The notes beneath the pieces were generated by a model that saw only the letters and a list, made by a program, of their open reading frames with translations, did not search any database and was not told the DNA's origin. Below, in pieces: positions 45,506-55,520 of a DNA stretch of 64,000 bases. The stretch lies in contig NZ_JZUE01000013.1 in assembly GCF_000969605.1 (NCBI RefSeq), positions 141,609 through 205,608 on the forward strand. The letters run 5' to 3'. The stretch's first letter is position 1. Each line of letters starts with the position of its first letter. Source of the stretch: Aquincola tertiaricarbonis (GTDB lineage: Bacteria; Pseudomonadota; Gammaproteobacteria; Burkholderiales; Burkholderiaceae_C). A program made the position numbers and the translations under genes.

Positions 45506-47116
45506 TCAGGTCACCGGCGCCGGGTTGAAGAGCACCAGCGCGTTGTGCAGCTTCCAGTGCTCGGCCCAGGTCTTGCGGCCGCTGGCCACGTCCAGCATCA
45601 GCCGGAACATCTCCCAGCCCACCTCCTCGATGGTCTTGTCGCCGGTGGCGATGCGGCCGGCGTCCACGTCCATCAGGTCATGCCAGCGGCGGGCCAGGTC
45701 GCTGCGCGTGGCCACCTTGATCACCGGCACCTGCGCCAGGCCGTAGGGCGTGCCGCGGCCGGTGGTGAACACATGCAGGTTCATGCCGGCGGCCAGCTGC
45801 AGCGTGCCGCAGATGAAGTCGCTGGCCGGCGTGGCTGCGTACAGCAGGCCCTTGCCACGCGCTTTCTCGCCGGGCGACACCACGCCGGAGATCGGCGCTG
45901 AACCGCTCTTGACGATGCTGCCCATCGCCTTCTCGACGATGTTGGACAGCCCGCCCTTCTTGTTGCCCGGCGTGGTGTTGGCACTGCGGTCCACCCGGCC
46001 GCGGGCCAGGTAGGCGTCGTACCAGGCCATCTCGCGGATCATGGCCTCGGCCACTTCCGGCGTGGTGGCGCGCGAGGTGAGCTGGGCGATGCCGTCGCGC
46101 ACCTCGGTCACTTCCGAGAACATCACCGTGGCGCCGGCGCGCACCAGCAGATCGGTGCAGAAGCCCACCGCCGGGTTGGCCGTCACGCCGGAGAAGGCGT
46201 CGCTGCCGCCGCACTGCACGCCCACCACCAGCTCGCTGGCCGGCACCGTCACGCGGCGGCGGGCATTCAGCCGCTCCAGGTGCAGCTCGGCCTGGCGCAT
46301 CACCGAGTCGATCATCGACATGAAGCCGACGTGCGCCTCGTCCTGCAGGCACACCACGTCCAGCTTGGGCTCGGCGGTCTCGCCGATGTCGGCCACGTTG
46401 CGTTCGTCCACCAGCGCAATGCTGCCGGGCGGCAGCAGGCGCTCGGGCTGCAGCTTCTCGCAGCCCAGGCTCACCACCATCACCTCGCCGCCGAAGTTGG
46501 GATTGAGGCTGATGTTGCGCAGCGTGCGGATGGGGATGACCGCATCGGGCGCGTCGATGGCCACGCCGCAGCCGTAGCCGTGCTCCAGCGCCACCACGTC
46601 GTCCACGTTGGGATAGCGCGGCAGCAGCTCGGCCTTGATGCGCTGCACCGCGAAGTCGGTGACGCCGGCCACGCACTGCACCGTCTGCGTGATCGCCAGG
46701 ATGTTGCGCGTGCCCACCGAGCCGTCGGCATTGCGATAGCCCTGGAACGTGAAGCCTTCCAGCGGTGGCTGCGGCTCCGGCTTCACGGTGGCGATGGGCA
46801 GGTCGTCCAGCGAGCGTGCCTCGGGCATGCGCAGCAGCCGCTCGTGCACCCAGCGGCCGGCCTCGATGGGCTGCGCGGCGAAGCCGATGGCCACGTCGTA
46901 GCGGCGCACCGCATCGCCTTCGGCCAGGTCCACCAGCGCCACCTTGTGGCCCTGGGGCACCTGGTCGCGCAGCACCAGGCCCGAGGGCAGCACCGTGCCC
47001 GGCGGCAGGCCGCCGTCGTTGGCGACGATGGCCACGTTGTCGCGCGGGTGCATGCTGATGAGCAGCGGCGGTCGCGCCGCCGCGCCGGCCTGCGCCGGTG
47101 TCTTGCTGTCTGCCAT
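45506..47116 (-). CDS. garD: Galactarate dehydratase, GarD/UxaA family
   Basis: GarD dehydrates galactarate to 5-dehydro-4-deoxy-D-glucarate. The 536-residue product has an N-terminal SAF domain ([23 protein letters not shown] to about residue 110), then the large UxaA/GarD part with [64 protein letters not shown] and [19 protein letters not shown]. GarD-length and context favour galactarate over altronate: Udh and a lactonase nearby make galactarate, and KdgD, an aldolase and GarR use the product. The start at 47116 is 7 bp after the Bug-receptor stop. An Fe(II) cofactor is expected from the family. Confidence 0.88.
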   Translation of the reverse strand: MADSKTPAQAGAAARPPLLISMHPRDNVAIVANDGGLPPGTVLPSGLVLRDQVPQGHKVALVDLAEGDAVRRYDVAIGFAAQPIEAGRWVHERLLRMPEARSLDDLPIATVKPEPQPPLEGFTFQGYRNADGSVGTRNILAITQTVQCVAGVTDFAVQRIKAELLPRYPNVDDVVALEHGYGCGVAIDAPDAVIPIRTLRNISLNPNFGGEVMVVSLGCEKLQPERLLPPGSIALVDERNVADIGETAEPKLDVVCLQDEAHVGFMSMIDSVMRQAELHLERLNARRRVTVPASELVVGVQCGGSDAFSGVTANPAVGFCTDLLVRAGATVMFSEVTEVRDGIAQLTSRATTPEVAEAMIREMAWYDAYLARGRVDRSANTTPGNKKGGLSNIVEKAMGSIVKSGSAPISGVVSPGEKARGKGLLYAATPASDFICGTLQLAAGMNLHVFTTGRGTPYGLAQVPVIKVATRSDLARRWHDLMDVDAGRIATGDKTIEEVGWEMFRLMLDVASGRKTWAEHWKLHNALVLFNPAPVT

Positions 47117-47123
47117 CACTTGT

Positions 47124-48113
47124 CTATTCAACCTTGACGTTGCCGTCCTTGACGATACGCGCCCACTTGGCCTGTTCGCCGCGCTGGAAGGCGCCGAACT
47201 GCTCGGGCGTGTTGGGCGTGTACTCCAGGCCCAGGCCGTCGATGCGGGCCTTGGTCTCGGGCTGGGCCACGATCCTGGCCAGCTCGGCATTGAGCTTGCT
47301 CACGATGGCAGGCGGCGTGCCGGCCGGCGCATACAGGGCCTGCCAGCTGGCCACGTCGAAGGTGGCGATGCCGGCTTCCTGCATCGTGGGCACGTCGGGC
47401 AGCACCGCGCTGCGCTTGGCCGAGGTGACGGCCAGCGCCCGCACCTTGCCGGCCTTGATCTGCGGCAGCGCCACCAGCGCGGTCTCGAAGCTCATCGGGA
47501 TCTGGCCGCCCATCACGTCCTGGATGGCGGGGGCGCTGCCCTTGTAGGGCACATGGGTGAGGTTGACGCCGGCCAGCAGCTTGAAGGTCTCACCCGACAG
47601 GTGCTGCGAGGTGCCCTGGCCGGCGGAGGCGAACTGCAACGAGCCCGGCCGCGCCTTGGCAGCGGCCACCAGCTCGGCCACCGTCTTGAAGGGCTGGTCC
47701 GGGCCCACCAGCAGCACGTTGGAGATGCTGCCCAGCAGCATCACCGGGGCAAAGTCCTTGGCCGCGTTGTAGGGCATCTTGGGCAGCAGCGCCGGGTTGA
47801 TGGCATGGGTGGCGATGGTGCCCAGCAGCAGGGTGTAGCCGTCGGGCGCAGCCTTGGCCACGCTGTCGGCGCCGATCACGCCGCCGGCGCCGGCCTTGTT
47901 CTCGATCAGCACCGTCTGCTTGAGCGACGCCTGCAGCTGCGCGCCCAGGGTGCGCGCCAGCACGTCGGACGTGCCACCGGCCGCAAAGGGCACCACGATG
48001 CGGATGGGCTTGGCCGGCCAGTCGTCCTGGGCTGAGGCGGGCAGCGCTGCCAGCGAGCAGAGGGCCGCCAGGGTGCCGGCAAGGGCGGCGTGGAAGAACG
48101 ATGAAACAGCCAT
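47124..48113 (-). CDS. Bug/TctC-family periplasmic solute receptor
   Basis: The 329-residue product is an extracytoplasmic binding protein of the tripartite tricarboxylate (TctC/Bug) family. It has a signal peptide ([13 protein letters not shown]), then [24 protein letters not shown] and [25 protein letters not shown], the usual ligand loops. No TctA or TctB permease gene is nearby, which is common in Burkholderiales, where most Bug receptors are orphans. It is first in an operon with garD and has a GntR-type operator 21 bp upstream of its start, so its ligand is probably galactarate or a related aldarate (inference). Confidence 0.92.
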   Translation of the reverse strand: MAVSSFFHAALAGTLAALCSLAALPASAQDDWPAKPIRIVVPFAAGGTSDVLARTLGAQLQASLKQTVLIENKAGAGGVIGADSVAKAAPDGYTLLLGTIATHAINPALLPKMPYNAAKDFAPVMLLGSISNVLLVGPDQPFKTVAELVAAAKARPGSLQFASAGQGTSQHLSGETFKLLAGVNLTHVPYKGSAPAIQDVMGGQIPMSFETALVALPQIKAGKVRALAVTSAKRSAVLPDVPTMQEAGIATFDVASWQALYAPAGTPPAIVSKLNAELARIVAQPETKARIDGLGLEYTPNTPEQFGAFQRGEQAKWARIVKDGNVKVE

Positions 48114-48133
48114 GTCGTCTCCGGAACAGATCA

Positions 48134-48146
48134 GTTGTCGTACAAC
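48134..48146. promoter_or_regulatory. Candidate GntR operator A (GTTGTCGTACAAC), before the Bug-garD operon
   Basis: GTTGT and ACAAC arms flank a 3-bp centre. It lies directly downstream of a -10 box, over the likely +1, so binding would block the Bug-garD promoter. The form TTGT-N3-ACAA is typical of FadR-type GntR regulators. Confidence 0.7.
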
Positions 48147-48175
48147 ATATTGCGGCGTGTGAACTCGGCCGTCAA
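48147..48175 (-). promoter_or_regulatory. Promoter of the Bug-garD operon
   Basis: On the minus strand TTGACG (5 of 6) and CAATAT (3 of 6) are separated by 17 bp. The GntR operator touches the downstream edge of the -10 box. Confidence 0.55.
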
Positions 48176-48245
48176 GCTGCGGCGTCTACGTACGCGCTAC
48201 GCGGAAGTACGGATACCGTTAACACTTGCGGGCCGCCCTGCGCGT

Positions 48246-48258
48246 GTTGTACGATGAC
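48246..48258. promoter_or_regulatory. Candidate GntR operator B (GTTGTACGATGAC), before kdgD
   Basis: It matches the reverse form GTTGTACGACAAC at 11 of 13 positions; the right arm is degenerate. It contains TACGAT, a possible -10 box 18 bp after TTGCGG (48226-48231). It lies 32 bp upstream of the kdgD start. Confidence 0.6.
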
Positions 48259-48290
48259 CGACAACACTGACCCCTCACACCGGAGCATCC

Positions 48291-49202
48291 ATGAGCCCCC
48301 AGGAACTCAAGCAAGCAATGTCGTCGGGCCTGCTGTCGTTTCCGCTGACCGATTTCAGCGCCGACCTGAAGTTCGACCCGCGCGGCTATGCCCAGCGCCT
48401 TGAATGGCTGATGCCGTACGGCGCCACGGTGCTGTTCGCGGCCGGCGGCACGGGTGAGTTCTTCTCGCTGGAGCCGGTGGAGTTCAGCCAGGTGATCAAG
48501 GTGGCTTCCGAGACCTGCCGCGGCCAGGTGCCCATCGTCGCCGGTGCCGGCGGCGGCACCACGCTGGCCATCCGCTATGCGCAGGAGGCCGAGCGTGCCG
48601 GCGCGCAGGGCATCCTGCTGCTGCCGCACTACCTGACCGAAGCCACGCAGGACGGCCTGTTCCAGCATGCCAAGGCGGTGTGCGACAGCGTGAAGATCGG
48701 CGTCATCGTCTACAACCGCGGCGCCTCGCGCTACAGCCCCGAGACGCTGCAGCGCCTGGTGGACGCCTGCCCGAACATGGTGGGCTACAAGGACGGCGTG
48801 GGCGACATCGAGAAGATGGTCGGCGTGCGCCGCGCCCTGGGCGACCGCGTGGCCTACCTGGGCGGCCTGCCCACCGCCGAGGTGTATGCCGCCGCCTATG
48901 CGGCGCTGGGCGTGCCGGTGTATTCGTCGGCCGTCTTCAACTTCATCCCGCGCACCGCGATGGAGTTCTACAACGCGCTGGCGTCGGGAGACACCGCCAC
49001 CACCGAGCGGCTGATCGACAGCTTCTTCCTGCCCTACCTGGCCATCCGCAACCGCGGCGAGGGCTATGCGGTGAGCATCGTGAAGGCCGGTGCCACCATC
49101 GTCGGCCACGGCGCCGGCCCGGTGCGCCCGCCGCTGAGCGACCTGAAGCAGGCCGAGTTCGACGAGCTGAAGGCCCTGATCGCCACCCTGGGCCCGCAAT
49201 GA
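48291..49202 (+). CDS. kdgD: 5-dehydro-4-deoxyglucarate dehydratase (KdgD)
   Basis: KdgD converts 5-dehydro-4-deoxy-D-glucarate to 2-oxoglutarate semialdehyde with loss of water and CO2. The 303-residue product is a DHDPS-family TIM barrel with the Schiff-base Lys167 in VGYKDGVGD and the conserved VYNRG tyrosine. KdgD-specific features include [20 protein letters not shown] at the start and [12 protein letters not shown], where DHDPS has a TTGE motif. GGAG precedes the ATG by 6 bp. Its stop overlaps the dehydrogenase start as ATGA, so the aldehyde product is handed to the next enzyme of the operon. Confidence 0.95.
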   Translation: MSPQELKQAMSSGLLSFPLTDFSADLKFDPRGYAQRLEWLMPYGATVLFAAGGTGEFFSLEPVEFSQVIKVASETCRGQVPIVAGAGGGTTLAIRYAQEAERAGAQGILLLPHYLTEATQDGLFQHAKAVCDSVKIGVIVYNRGASRYSPETLQRLVDACPNMVGYKDGVGDIEKMVGVRRALGDRVAYLGGLPTAEVYAAAYAALGVPVYSSAVFNFIPRTAMEFYNALASGDTATTERLIDSFFLPYLAIRNRGEGYAVSIVKAGATIVGHGAGPVRPPLSDLKQAEFDELKALIATLGPQ

Positions 49203-50653
49203 GCGAGACCGCCATGCACAAGAACTGGATCGGCGGCGAGTGGGTGCCCGGCGCCCGCACCAGCCGCAACATCAACCCGTCCGACACGCGCGACCTGATC
49301 GGCGAATACGCGCAGGCCGATGCCGCGCAGGCGAAGCAGGCCATCGCCGCCGCGCATGCCGCCGCGCCGGCCTGGGGCCTGAGCACGCCGCAGCAGCGCT
49401 TCGACGTGCTGGACGCCGCGGGCGCCGAGATCCTGGCGCGCAAGGCCGAGCTGGGCGACCTGCTGGCCCGCGAGGAAGGCAAGACGCTGCCCGAGGCCAT
49501 CGGCGAGGTGGTCCGCGCCGGCAACATCTTCAAGTTCTTCGCCGGCGAGGCCCTGCGCGCCAGCGGCGACCTGCTGGCCTCGGTGCGCCCCGGCGTGGGC
49601 GTGGAGGTCACGCGCGAACCGGTCGGCGTGGTGGGCCTCATCACGCCGTGGAACTTCCCCATCGCCATCCCGGCCTGGAAGATCGCCCCGGCGCTGGCGC
49701 ACGGCAACGCGGTGGTGTTCAAGCCGGCCGACCTGGTGCCGGGCTCGGCCTGGGCGCTGGCCGAGAACCTGTCGCGCAGCGGCCTGCCGGCCGGCGTGTT
49801 CAACCTGGTGATGGGCCGCGGCTCCGAAGTGGGTGCGGTGCTGTTGGACGACCCGCGCGTCACCGCCATCAGCTTCACCGGCTCGGTGGCCACCGGCCAG
49901 CGCGTGGCCGCCGCCTGCGTGGCCCGCATGGCCAAGTTCCAGCTGGAAATGGGCGGCAAGAACCCCTTCGTGGTGCTGGACGATGCCGACCTGGACGTGG
50001 CCGTGGCCGCGGCGGTCAACAGCGGCTTCTTCTCCACCGGCCAGCGCTGCACCGCGTCGTCGCGCCTCATCGTCACCGAAGGCATCCACGACCGCTTCGT
50101 CGCCGCGGTGGCCGAGCGCATCAAGACCTTGAAGGTGGACGACGCCCGCAAGCCCGGCACCGACATCGGTCCGGTGGTGGACGAGAAGCAGCTGGGCCAG
50201 GACCTGGAATACATCGGCATCGGCCAGCAGGAAGGCGCCCGGCTGGTGGCCGGCGGCCAGGCCATCGCCACCAATGCCGACGGCGCGCCCGGCTTCTATC
50301 TGCAGCCCGCGCTGTTCGCCGACACCACGCCCGGCATGCGCATCAACACCGAGGAGATCTTCGGCCCGGTGGTGAGCGTGCTGCGCGCAAAGAACTACGA
50401 AGAGGCGCTGCACCTGGCCAACGACACGCCCTTCGGCCTGGCCTCGGGCATTGCCACCACCAGCCTGAAGCACGCCACCCACTTCAAGCGGCATGCGCAG
50501 GCCGGCATGGTGATGGTGAATTTGCCCACCGCGGGCGTGGACTACCACGTGCCCTTTGGCGGCCGCAAGGGCAGCAGCTACGGCCCGCGCGAGCAGGGCC
50601 GGTACGCGGCCGAGTTCTTCACCACCGTGAAGACCGCCTACACCCAGGCCTGA
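49199..50653 (+). CDS. 2-oxoglutarate semialdehyde (2,5-dioxovalerate) dehydrogenase
   Basis: This NAD(P)+-dependent aldehyde dehydrogenase oxidises 2-oxoglutarate semialdehyde to 2-oxoglutarate, closing the oxidative uronate route into the TCA cycle. The 484-residue product has the ALDH hallmarks: [17 protein letters not shown], the general base Glu250 in LEMGGKNPF, the nucleophile Cys284 in GQRCTASSR, and [10 protein letters not shown]. The substrate is inferred from translational coupling to kdgD. The start at 49199 overlaps the kdgD stop; an ATG 15 bp later ([11 protein letters not shown]) is an alternative. Confidence 0.92.
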   Translation: MSETAMHKNWIGGEWVPGARTSRNINPSDTRDLIGEYAQADAAQAKQAIAAAHAAAPAWGLSTPQQRFDVLDAAGAEILARKAELGDLLAREEGKTLPEAIGEVVRAGNIFKFFAGEALRASGDLLASVRPGVGVEVTREPVGVVGLITPWNFPIAIPAWKIAPALAHGNAVVFKPADLVPGSAWALAENLSRSGLPAGVFNLVMGRGSEVGAVLLDDPRVTAISFTGSVATGQRVAAACVARMAKFQLEMGGKNPFVVLDDADLDVAVAAAVNSGFFSTGQRCTASSRLIVTEGIHDRFVAAVAERIKTLKVDDARKPGTDIGPVVDEKQLGQDLEYIGIGQQEGARLVAGGQAIATNADGAPGFYLQPALFADTTPGMRINTEEIFGPVVSVLRAKNYEEALHLANDTPFGLASGIATTSLKHATHFKRHAQAGMVMVNLPTAGVDYHVPFGGRKGSSYGPREQGRYAAEFFTTVKTAYTQA

Positions 50654-50769
50654 TGGCCAGCGGCCCCGCCCGGCGGCATGATGCCGGGTGGCCGCGCTGC
50701 CCTGCCTTCGCAACCCCGGCGCCTCCCAGCGTGCGGGGTTTTTCGCTTGCATCGAGTCAAGGAGTTCCG

Positions 50770-51714
50770 ATGACCACACGACACCGCATCCTGCAGACGG
50801 GCCCGCTGATGCCGGGCCTGGAAGCCCGCCTGGCGGCCACCTACGAGCTGCACCGGCTGGACACCCAGCCCGACCCCGAGGCCTGGCTGGCCGAGCACGG
50901 CGAAGGCATCGTCGGCATGGCCACCTCCGCGGTGCACGGATGCAGCGCGGCGCAGATCGAGGCGCTGCCTTCGCTGCAGGTGGTGTCCAGCTTCGGCGTG
51001 GGCCTGGACCGCATCGACCTGGATGCGGCAGGCCGGCGCGGCATCGCAGTGGGTTACACGCCTGACGTGCTGAACGACTGCGTGGCCGACCTGGCCATGG
51101 CCTTGATGCTGGACGTGGGCCGCGGCGTGAGCGCGGCCGACCGCTTCGTGCGCCGCGGCGAATGGGTGGAGCGCAAGTTTCCGCTGGGCCGCAAGGTCAG
51201 CGGCGCCCGGCTGGGCATCGTGGGCCTGGGCCGCATCGGCCGCACCATCGCCCAGCGCGCCACCGGCTTCGACATGCCCACCCGCTACCACAGCCGCAAC
51301 CCGGTGGCCGGCGTGCCCTGGGGTTACGAGCCGATGCTGCATGAACTGGCCCGCTGGGCCGACTTCCTGGTGGTCATCACCGCCGGCGGCGCAGGCACGC
51401 ACCACCTGATCGACGCGCAGGTGCTGGAGGCACTGGGCCCGGACGGCTTCCTCATCAACGTCTCACGCGGCAGCGTGATCGACGAGCAGGCGCTGGTGAA
51501 GGCGCTGCAGGAAGGCCGCATTGCCGGCGCGGGGCTGGACGTGTTCGACCGCGAGCCGCATGTGCCCGGCGAGCTCATGCAGCTGGACAACGTGGTGCTG
51601 CTGCCCCACATCGCCAGCGGCACGCAGGAGACGCGCACCGCCATGGCCGACCTCACCTTCGACAACCTAGCAGCCTTCTTCCGCGAAGGGCGGGTGCTGG
51701 CCTCGGCCCGCTGA
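50770..51714 (+). CDS. D-isomer-specific 2-hydroxyacid dehydrogenase (GhrB-like)
   Basis: This is an NAD(P)H-dependent oxidoreductase acting on glyoxylate, hydroxypyruvate or a similar 2-oxoacid. The 314-residue product has the Rossmann motif GIVGLGRIGRTIA, and the catalytic triad: Arg in NVSRGSVIDE, Glu in DVFDREPHVP and His in LLPHIASGT. AAGGAG precedes the ATG. It lies 116 bp after the aldehyde dehydrogenase on the same strand. In this locus it may reduce hydroxypyruvate or tartronate semialdehyde isomers formed by the aldolase branch (inference). Confidence 0.88.
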   Translation: MTTRHRILQTGPLMPGLEARLAATYELHRLDTQPDPEAWLAEHGEGIVGMATSAVHGCSAAQIEALPSLQVVSSFGVGLDRIDLDAAGRRGIAVGYTPDVLNDCVADLAMALMLDVGRGVSAADRFVRRGEWVERKFPLGRKVSGARLGIVGLGRIGRTIAQRATGFDMPTRYHSRNPVAGVPWGYEPMLHELARWADFLVVITAGGAGTHHLIDAQVLEALGPDGFLINVSRGSVIDEQALVKALQEGRIAGAGLDVFDREPHVPGELMQLDNVVLLPHIASGTQETRTAMADLTFDNLAAFFREGRVLASAR

Positions 51715-51862
51715 GCTCGGCTTCTACAGGTTTGTACCAACAGCACTTGCCCGGAGACGGGCCGCCGCAGGCCCGCCACGTCAGCTTTCCGTCAGCCACC
51801 GCTTTGACAGTCCGCCCACGCCGGGCATGTTGTGATCCGGCGCAACGCAGGAGACTTTCATC

Positions 51863-53566
51863 ATGGCGATGGCAGGGACGGCCGGCACCAAGCCGGCAGC
51901 AAACACGCCGATGACCGCGGAGGAGAAGAAGGTCATCTTCGCCTCCTCGCTGGGCACGGTGTTCGAGTGGTACGACTTCTATCTCTACGGCTCGCTGGCG
52001 GCCATCATCGCCAAGCAGTTCTTCAGCGCGCTGGACCCGACGTCGGCCTTCATCTTCGCGCTGCTTGCGTTTGCCGCCGGCTTCCTGGTGCGGCCGTTCG
52101 GCGCGCTGGTGTTCGGCCGCCTGGGCGACATGATCGGGCGCAAGTACACCTTCCTGGTCACCATCCTGATCATGGGCCTGTCCACCTTCATCGTGGGTGT
52201 GCTGCCCAGCTATGCCACCATCGGCGTGGCCGCGCCGGTGCTGCTGATCGCCCTGCGCATGCTGCAGGGCCTGGCACTCGGCGGTGAGTACGGCGGTGCC
52301 GCCACCTACGTGGCCGAGCATGCGCCGCACGGCAAGCGCGGCGCCTACACCTCGTGGATCCAGACCACGGCCACGCTGGGCCTGTTCCTGTCGCTGATGG
52401 TCATCCTGGGCACCCGCACCGCGCTGGGCGAGGAAGCCTTCGCCGACTGGGGCTGGCGCATCCCGTTCCTGCTGTCCATCTTCCTGCTGGGCATCAGCGT
52501 GTGGATCCGGCTGTCGATGAACGAGTCGCCCGCCTTCAAGAAGATGAAGGAGGAGGGCAAGACCTCCAAGGCGCCGCTGAGCGAGTCCTTCGGCCAGTGG
52601 AAGAACCTGAAGATCGTGATCCTGGCGCTGATCGGCCTGACGGCCGGCCAGGCGGTGGTCTGGTACTCGGGCCAGTTCTATGCGCTGTTCTTCCTGACCG
52701 CGGTGCTGAAGGTGGACGGTGCCACCGCCAACATCCTGGTGGGCATCGCGCTGCTGCTGGGCACGCCGTTCTTCGTCATCTTCGGCACGCTGAGCGACAA
52801 GATCGGCCGCAAGCCCATCATCATGGGTGGCCTGCTGCTAGCCGCGCTGACCTACTTCCCGCTGTTCCAGGCCCTCACCGCCGCGGCCAACCCCAAGCTG
52901 GCGGCGGCCCAGTCCTCGGCCCAGATCAGCGTGACGGTGGACCCGGCGCAGTGCTCCTTCCAGGGCAGCCCGATCGCCCGTGAGGTGGATTTCACCACCG
53001 GCTGCGACATCGCCAAGCGGACGCTGGCGCAGGCCTCGGCCAGCTATGAGACGGTGGCCAGCCCGGGCGCACCGGCCACGGTGAAGATCGGCGAGAAGGT
53101 GCTGCAGGTGCCCACCGGCACGTTGACGGCCGGCGGCCACAAGTTCGACGAGGCCAGTGCCAAGAGCATCGCCGCCTTCAAGAAGGAAGTGGCCGACGCG
53201 ATGAAGGCTGCCGGCTACCCGGCCAAGGCCGATCCCATCCCGTTCGGCTCCAGCCAGTGGTTCACCGTGGTGGGCATCCTGTTCATCCTGGTGCTGTACG
53301 TGACCATGGTGTACGGCCCGATCGCGGCCATGCTGGTGGAGATGTTCCCGACCCGCATCCGCTACACCTCGATGAGCCTGCCGTACCACATCGGCAACGG
53401 CTGGTTCGGCGGCCTGCTGCCGTCCATCAGCTTCGCGATGGTGGCGCAGAACGGCAACATCTACTACGGCCTGTGGTACCCGATCGTGATCGCGGTCATC
53501 ACGCTGGTGATCGGCATGCTGTTCGTGCGCGAGACCAAGGACGTGGACATCTACGCCAACGACTGA
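51863..53566 (+). CDS. MFS transporter of the metabolite:H+ symporter (MHS) family with a large insertion
   Basis: This is a proton symporter related to ProP, ShiA and KgtP. The 567-residue product begins with the MHS signature FASSLGTVFEWYDFYLYGSL and has RMLQGLALGGEYGGAATYVAEHAP. Members are usually 430-450 residues; here a polar insertion of roughly 115 residues (about 350-465, VTVDPAQCSFQG through KADPIPFGSSQW) splits the helices of the C-terminal half. It has two cysteines that could form a disulfide. It lies downstream of the kdgD operon and may import an aldarate or 2-oxoglutarate (inference). A 47-residue membrane protein gene follows after 24 bp. Confidence 0.88.
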   Translation: MAMAGTAGTKPAANTPMTAEEKKVIFASSLGTVFEWYDFYLYGSLAAIIAKQFFSALDPTSAFIFALLAFAAGFLVRPFGALVFGRLGDMIGRKYTFLVTILIMGLSTFIVGVLPSYATIGVAAPVLLIALRMLQGLALGGEYGGAATYVAEHAPHGKRGAYTSWIQTTATLGLFLSLMVILGTRTALGEEAFADWGWRIPFLLSIFLLGISVWIRLSMNESPAFKKMKEEGKTSKAPLSESFGQWKNLKIVILALIGLTAGQAVVWYSGQFYALFFLTAVLKVDGATANILVGIALLLGTPFFVIFGTLSDKIGRKPIIMGGLLLAALTYFPLFQALTAAANPKLAAAQSSAQISVTVDPAQCSFQGSPIAREVDFTTGCDIAKRTLAQASASYETVASPGAPATVKIGEKVLQVPTGTLTAGGHKFDEASAKSIAAFKKEVADAMKAAGYPAKADPIPFGSSQWFTVVGILFILVLYVTMVYGPIAAMLVEMFPTRIRYTSMSLPYHIGNGWFGGLLPSISFAMVAQNGNIYYGLWYPIVIAVITLVIGMLFVRETKDVDIYAND

Positions 53567-53590
53567 CCCGACGACGAGGCACGACGACAC

Positions 53591-53734
53591 ATGTGGAAGA
53601 TTCTCCTGGGCTTCGTGCTCTTCGCCGCCGTCGCCATCTGGGTGCTGAGCACCGCCGGCGGCAGCATCGACATGGGCGGCGAGAAGCACGGCATCGACAC
53701 CGCCCACCCGCCGGCCTCGGCGGCGTCGCAGTAA
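53591..53734 (+). CDS. Small single-pass membrane protein next to the MHS transporter
   Basis: The 47-residue product is MWKILLGFVLFAAVAIWVLS, one membrane helix, followed by a polar tail with STAGGSIDMGGEKHG and an Ala/Pro/Ser end. I believe similar short proteins follow MHS transporters in other Burkholderiales, but could not check. It begins 24 bp after the transporter stop and is followed by a strong terminator, so it is the last gene of that message. It may be an accessory subunit, in the manner of other small transporter partners. Confidence 0.65.
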   Translation: MWKILLGFVLFAAVAIWVLSTAGGSIDMGGEKHGIDTAHPPASAASQ

Positions 53735-53770
53735 GGCGCTGAGGCCGGCAGGTTGCCGGCCACAAGCAGC

Positions 53771-53803
53771 AAGGCCCCGGGGCGTGAGCGCCGGGGCCTT
53801 TTT
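53771..53803 (+). terminator. Intrinsic terminator of the MHS transporter message
   Basis: GGCCCCGGGGC and GCGCCGGGGCC form an 11-bp stem with one mismatch around a GTGA loop, followed by five T. A second perfect 7-bp hairpin (GCCGGCA-GGT-TGCCGGC, 53744-53760) sits just before it. Confidence 0.85.
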
Positions 53804-53824
53804 CTCTGCCGGCGGCCCGCGCGG

Positions 53825-54124
53825 CTACGCCACCGTCACCGCCACCAGCCACACCCCGGCCAGCAGCAGATGCACGCGGCCGCGATCCTGGCAGCGCTGC
53901 ACGGCCGCAAACAGCAGCAAGTTGATCGGCAGCGGGCTGAAGTGCACCAGGGCCACCGTGGCGGTGGAGGCGTCGCGGGCCATCAGCACGAGCGCGGCCA
54001 GCGTGGTGAACAGGTTCAGCAACGTGCCCGCGCCCAGCATGTCGCGCCACAGCACCCGGCGCACCGGCGCCTCGCCGCGCCAGCGGAGGGTGATGAAGGA
54101 CCTGGATGGAGTAGGCGGGGCCAT
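53825..54124 (-). CDS. Hypothetical small membrane protein
   Basis: The 99-residue product has a basic N-terminus and about three hydrophobic helices (LGAGTLLNLFTTLAALVLMA, ALVHFSPLPINLLLFAAVQ, LLLAGVWLVAVTVA). I do not recognise a family. The ATG at 54124 is chosen because the upstream in-frame codons overlap the TRAP terminator. It lies between two terminators and so is probably transcribed alone. Confidence 0.6.
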   Translation of the reverse strand: MAPPTPSRSFITLRWRGEAPVRRVLWRDMLGAGTLLNLFTTLAALVLMARDASTATVALVHFSPLPINLLLFAAVQRCQDRGRVHLLLAGVWLVAVTVA

Positions 54125-54160
54125 GGCGTGGAGTGTGCCGGGGCTTCGCACGCCAACAAG

Positions 54161-54190
54161 AAAAAAGCCCCGCGGCACAAGCCGCGGGGC
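54161..54190 (-). terminator. Intrinsic terminator of the udh-lactonase-TRAP operon
   Basis: On the minus strand GCCCCGCGGC and GCCGCGGGGC form a perfect 10-bp stem with a 4-nt loop (TTGT), followed by six T. It comes 24 bp after the dctM stop. Confidence 0.93.
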
Positions 54191-54214
54191 CGGGATCTCA
54201 GCGTGCCGAGCGCC

Positions 54215-55504
54215 TCAACGGAACATGTTCGGCAGCCACAGCGAGAAGGCGGGCACGTAGGTCACCAGCATCAGGCAGGCGGTGAGCGCCCCGTAGAAAG
54301 GCAGGATGCTTCGCATCACCTCCCCGACCGATACACCCCCGATCGCACAGCCCACGAACTGCGTGGTCCCCACCGGCGGCGTGTTCAGGCCCAGCGCGCA
54401 GTTGATCAGCATCATGATGCCGAACTGCACCGGGTCCATGCCGAAGTGCTGGGCGATGGGCAGGAAGATCGGCGTGCAGATCAGGATGGTGGCCGCCATG
54501 TCCAGGAAGGTGCCCAGCACGAACAGCAGCACGTTGATCATCAGGAAGATGACCCACGGGCTGGTGGTCACCGACTGCATCAGCTCGCCCGTCTTCTGCG
54601 GCACCTCGTACAGCGCCATGAAGTAGCCGAAGGCCGACGAGATGCCCATCAGCAGCAGCACCACGCCCGTGGTCTTGCAGGCCTTGGCGCAGGCCTTGAG
54701 GAAGTTCTCGAAGCTCAGCGTCTTGTAGACCAGCGCGGTGACCAGCAGCGCCCAGAACACCGCGGTGGCGGCCGACTCGGTGGCGGTGAAGATGCCCGAC
54801 AGGATGCCCGCCAGGATGATCACCACGATCAGCAGCCCCGGCAGCGCGCCCAGGAAGCTCCACACCACCTCGCGCCAGCCCGGGAAGCGGCCGTGGATGG
54901 CATAGCCGCGCTTGACGGCCACGTAGTAGGCCGCGGCCAGGTTGCAGATGGTGAGGATCAGCGCCGGGATCACGCCCGCCAGGATCAGGCTGAACACGCT
55001 GACCGAGGCGATGCCGGTGGTGGCCAGGGTGAAGATGATGAGGTTGTGCGAGGTGGGCATGAGCGCGCCCACCAGCGCCGCATGCGTGGTCACGTTCACC
55101 GCATAGTCGGCGTCGTAGCCTTCCTTCTTCATCAGCGGGATCATCACCGAGCCCATGGCCGACACGTCGGCCAGCGGCGAGCCGGCCACGCCGCCGAACA
55201 GGGTGCAGCCCAGCACGTTGCTCATGCCCAGGCCGCCGCGCACATGGCCCACCAGGCTGTTGGCAAAGCGCACGATGCGGTCGGCGATGCCGCCGTACAG
55301 CATCAGCTCGCCCGCGAACACGAAGAACGGGATGGCCAGGAAGGAAAAGATCTGCATGCCGCCGACCATCTTCTGGAAGACGATCGCCACGGGCATGCCC
55401 GCATACAGCACGGTGGCCACCGAGGCCAGCCCGATGGAGAACGCCACGGGCACGCCAAGCAGCAGCAGTGCCGCGAAGCTGATGGAAAGAACGGTCAGTT
55501 CCAT
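54215..55504 (-). CDS. dctM: TRAP transporter large permease, uronate-type
   Basis: This is the ion-coupled permease of the second TRAP system. The 429-residue product has about 12 helices and the DctM landmarks LGVPVAFSIGLASVATVLYAG, LFGGVAGSPLADVSAMGSVM, ALVGALMPTSHNLIIFTLAT, ATESAATAVFWALLVTAL and ALGLNTPPVGTTQFVGCAI. It is the last gene of the operon udh-lactonase-dctP-dctQ-dctM. The start is 16 bp after the dctQ stop, and a strong terminator follows the stop. Confidence 0.94.
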   Translation of the reverse strand: MELTVLSISFAALLLLGVPVAFSIGLASVATVLYAGMPVAIVFQKMVGGMQIFSFLAIPFFVFAGELMLYGGIADRIVRFANSLVGHVRGGLGMSNVLGCTLFGGVAGSPLADVSAMGSVMIPLMKKEGYDADYAVNVTTHAALVGALMPTSHNLIIFTLATTGIASVSVFSLILAGVIPALILTICNLAAAYYVAVKRGYAIHGRFPGWREVVWSFLGALPGLLIVVIILAGILSGIFTATESAATAVFWALLVTALVYKTLSFENFLKACAKACKTTGVVLLLMGISSAFGYFMALYEVPQKTGELMQSVTTSPWVIFLMINVLLFVLGTFLDMAATILICTPIFLPIAQHFGMDPVQFGIMMLINCALGLNTPPVGTTQFVGCAIGGVSVGEVMRSILPFYGALTACLMLVTYVPAFSLWLPNMFR

Positions 55505-55520
55505 GAGGGGGCTCCGGGGC

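Noticed and set aside
45481..45901. C-terminal extension of the chemoreceptor in its first frame
   Set aside because: This part is Arg/His-rich, runs antisense through garD and has no receptor features. The adjacent frame gives the expected WETF end.
51731..51743. TTTGTACCAACAG upstream of the MHS transporter as a sixth GntR operator
   Set aside because: Only 8 of 13 positions match and the right arm is missing, which is near the level expected by chance.
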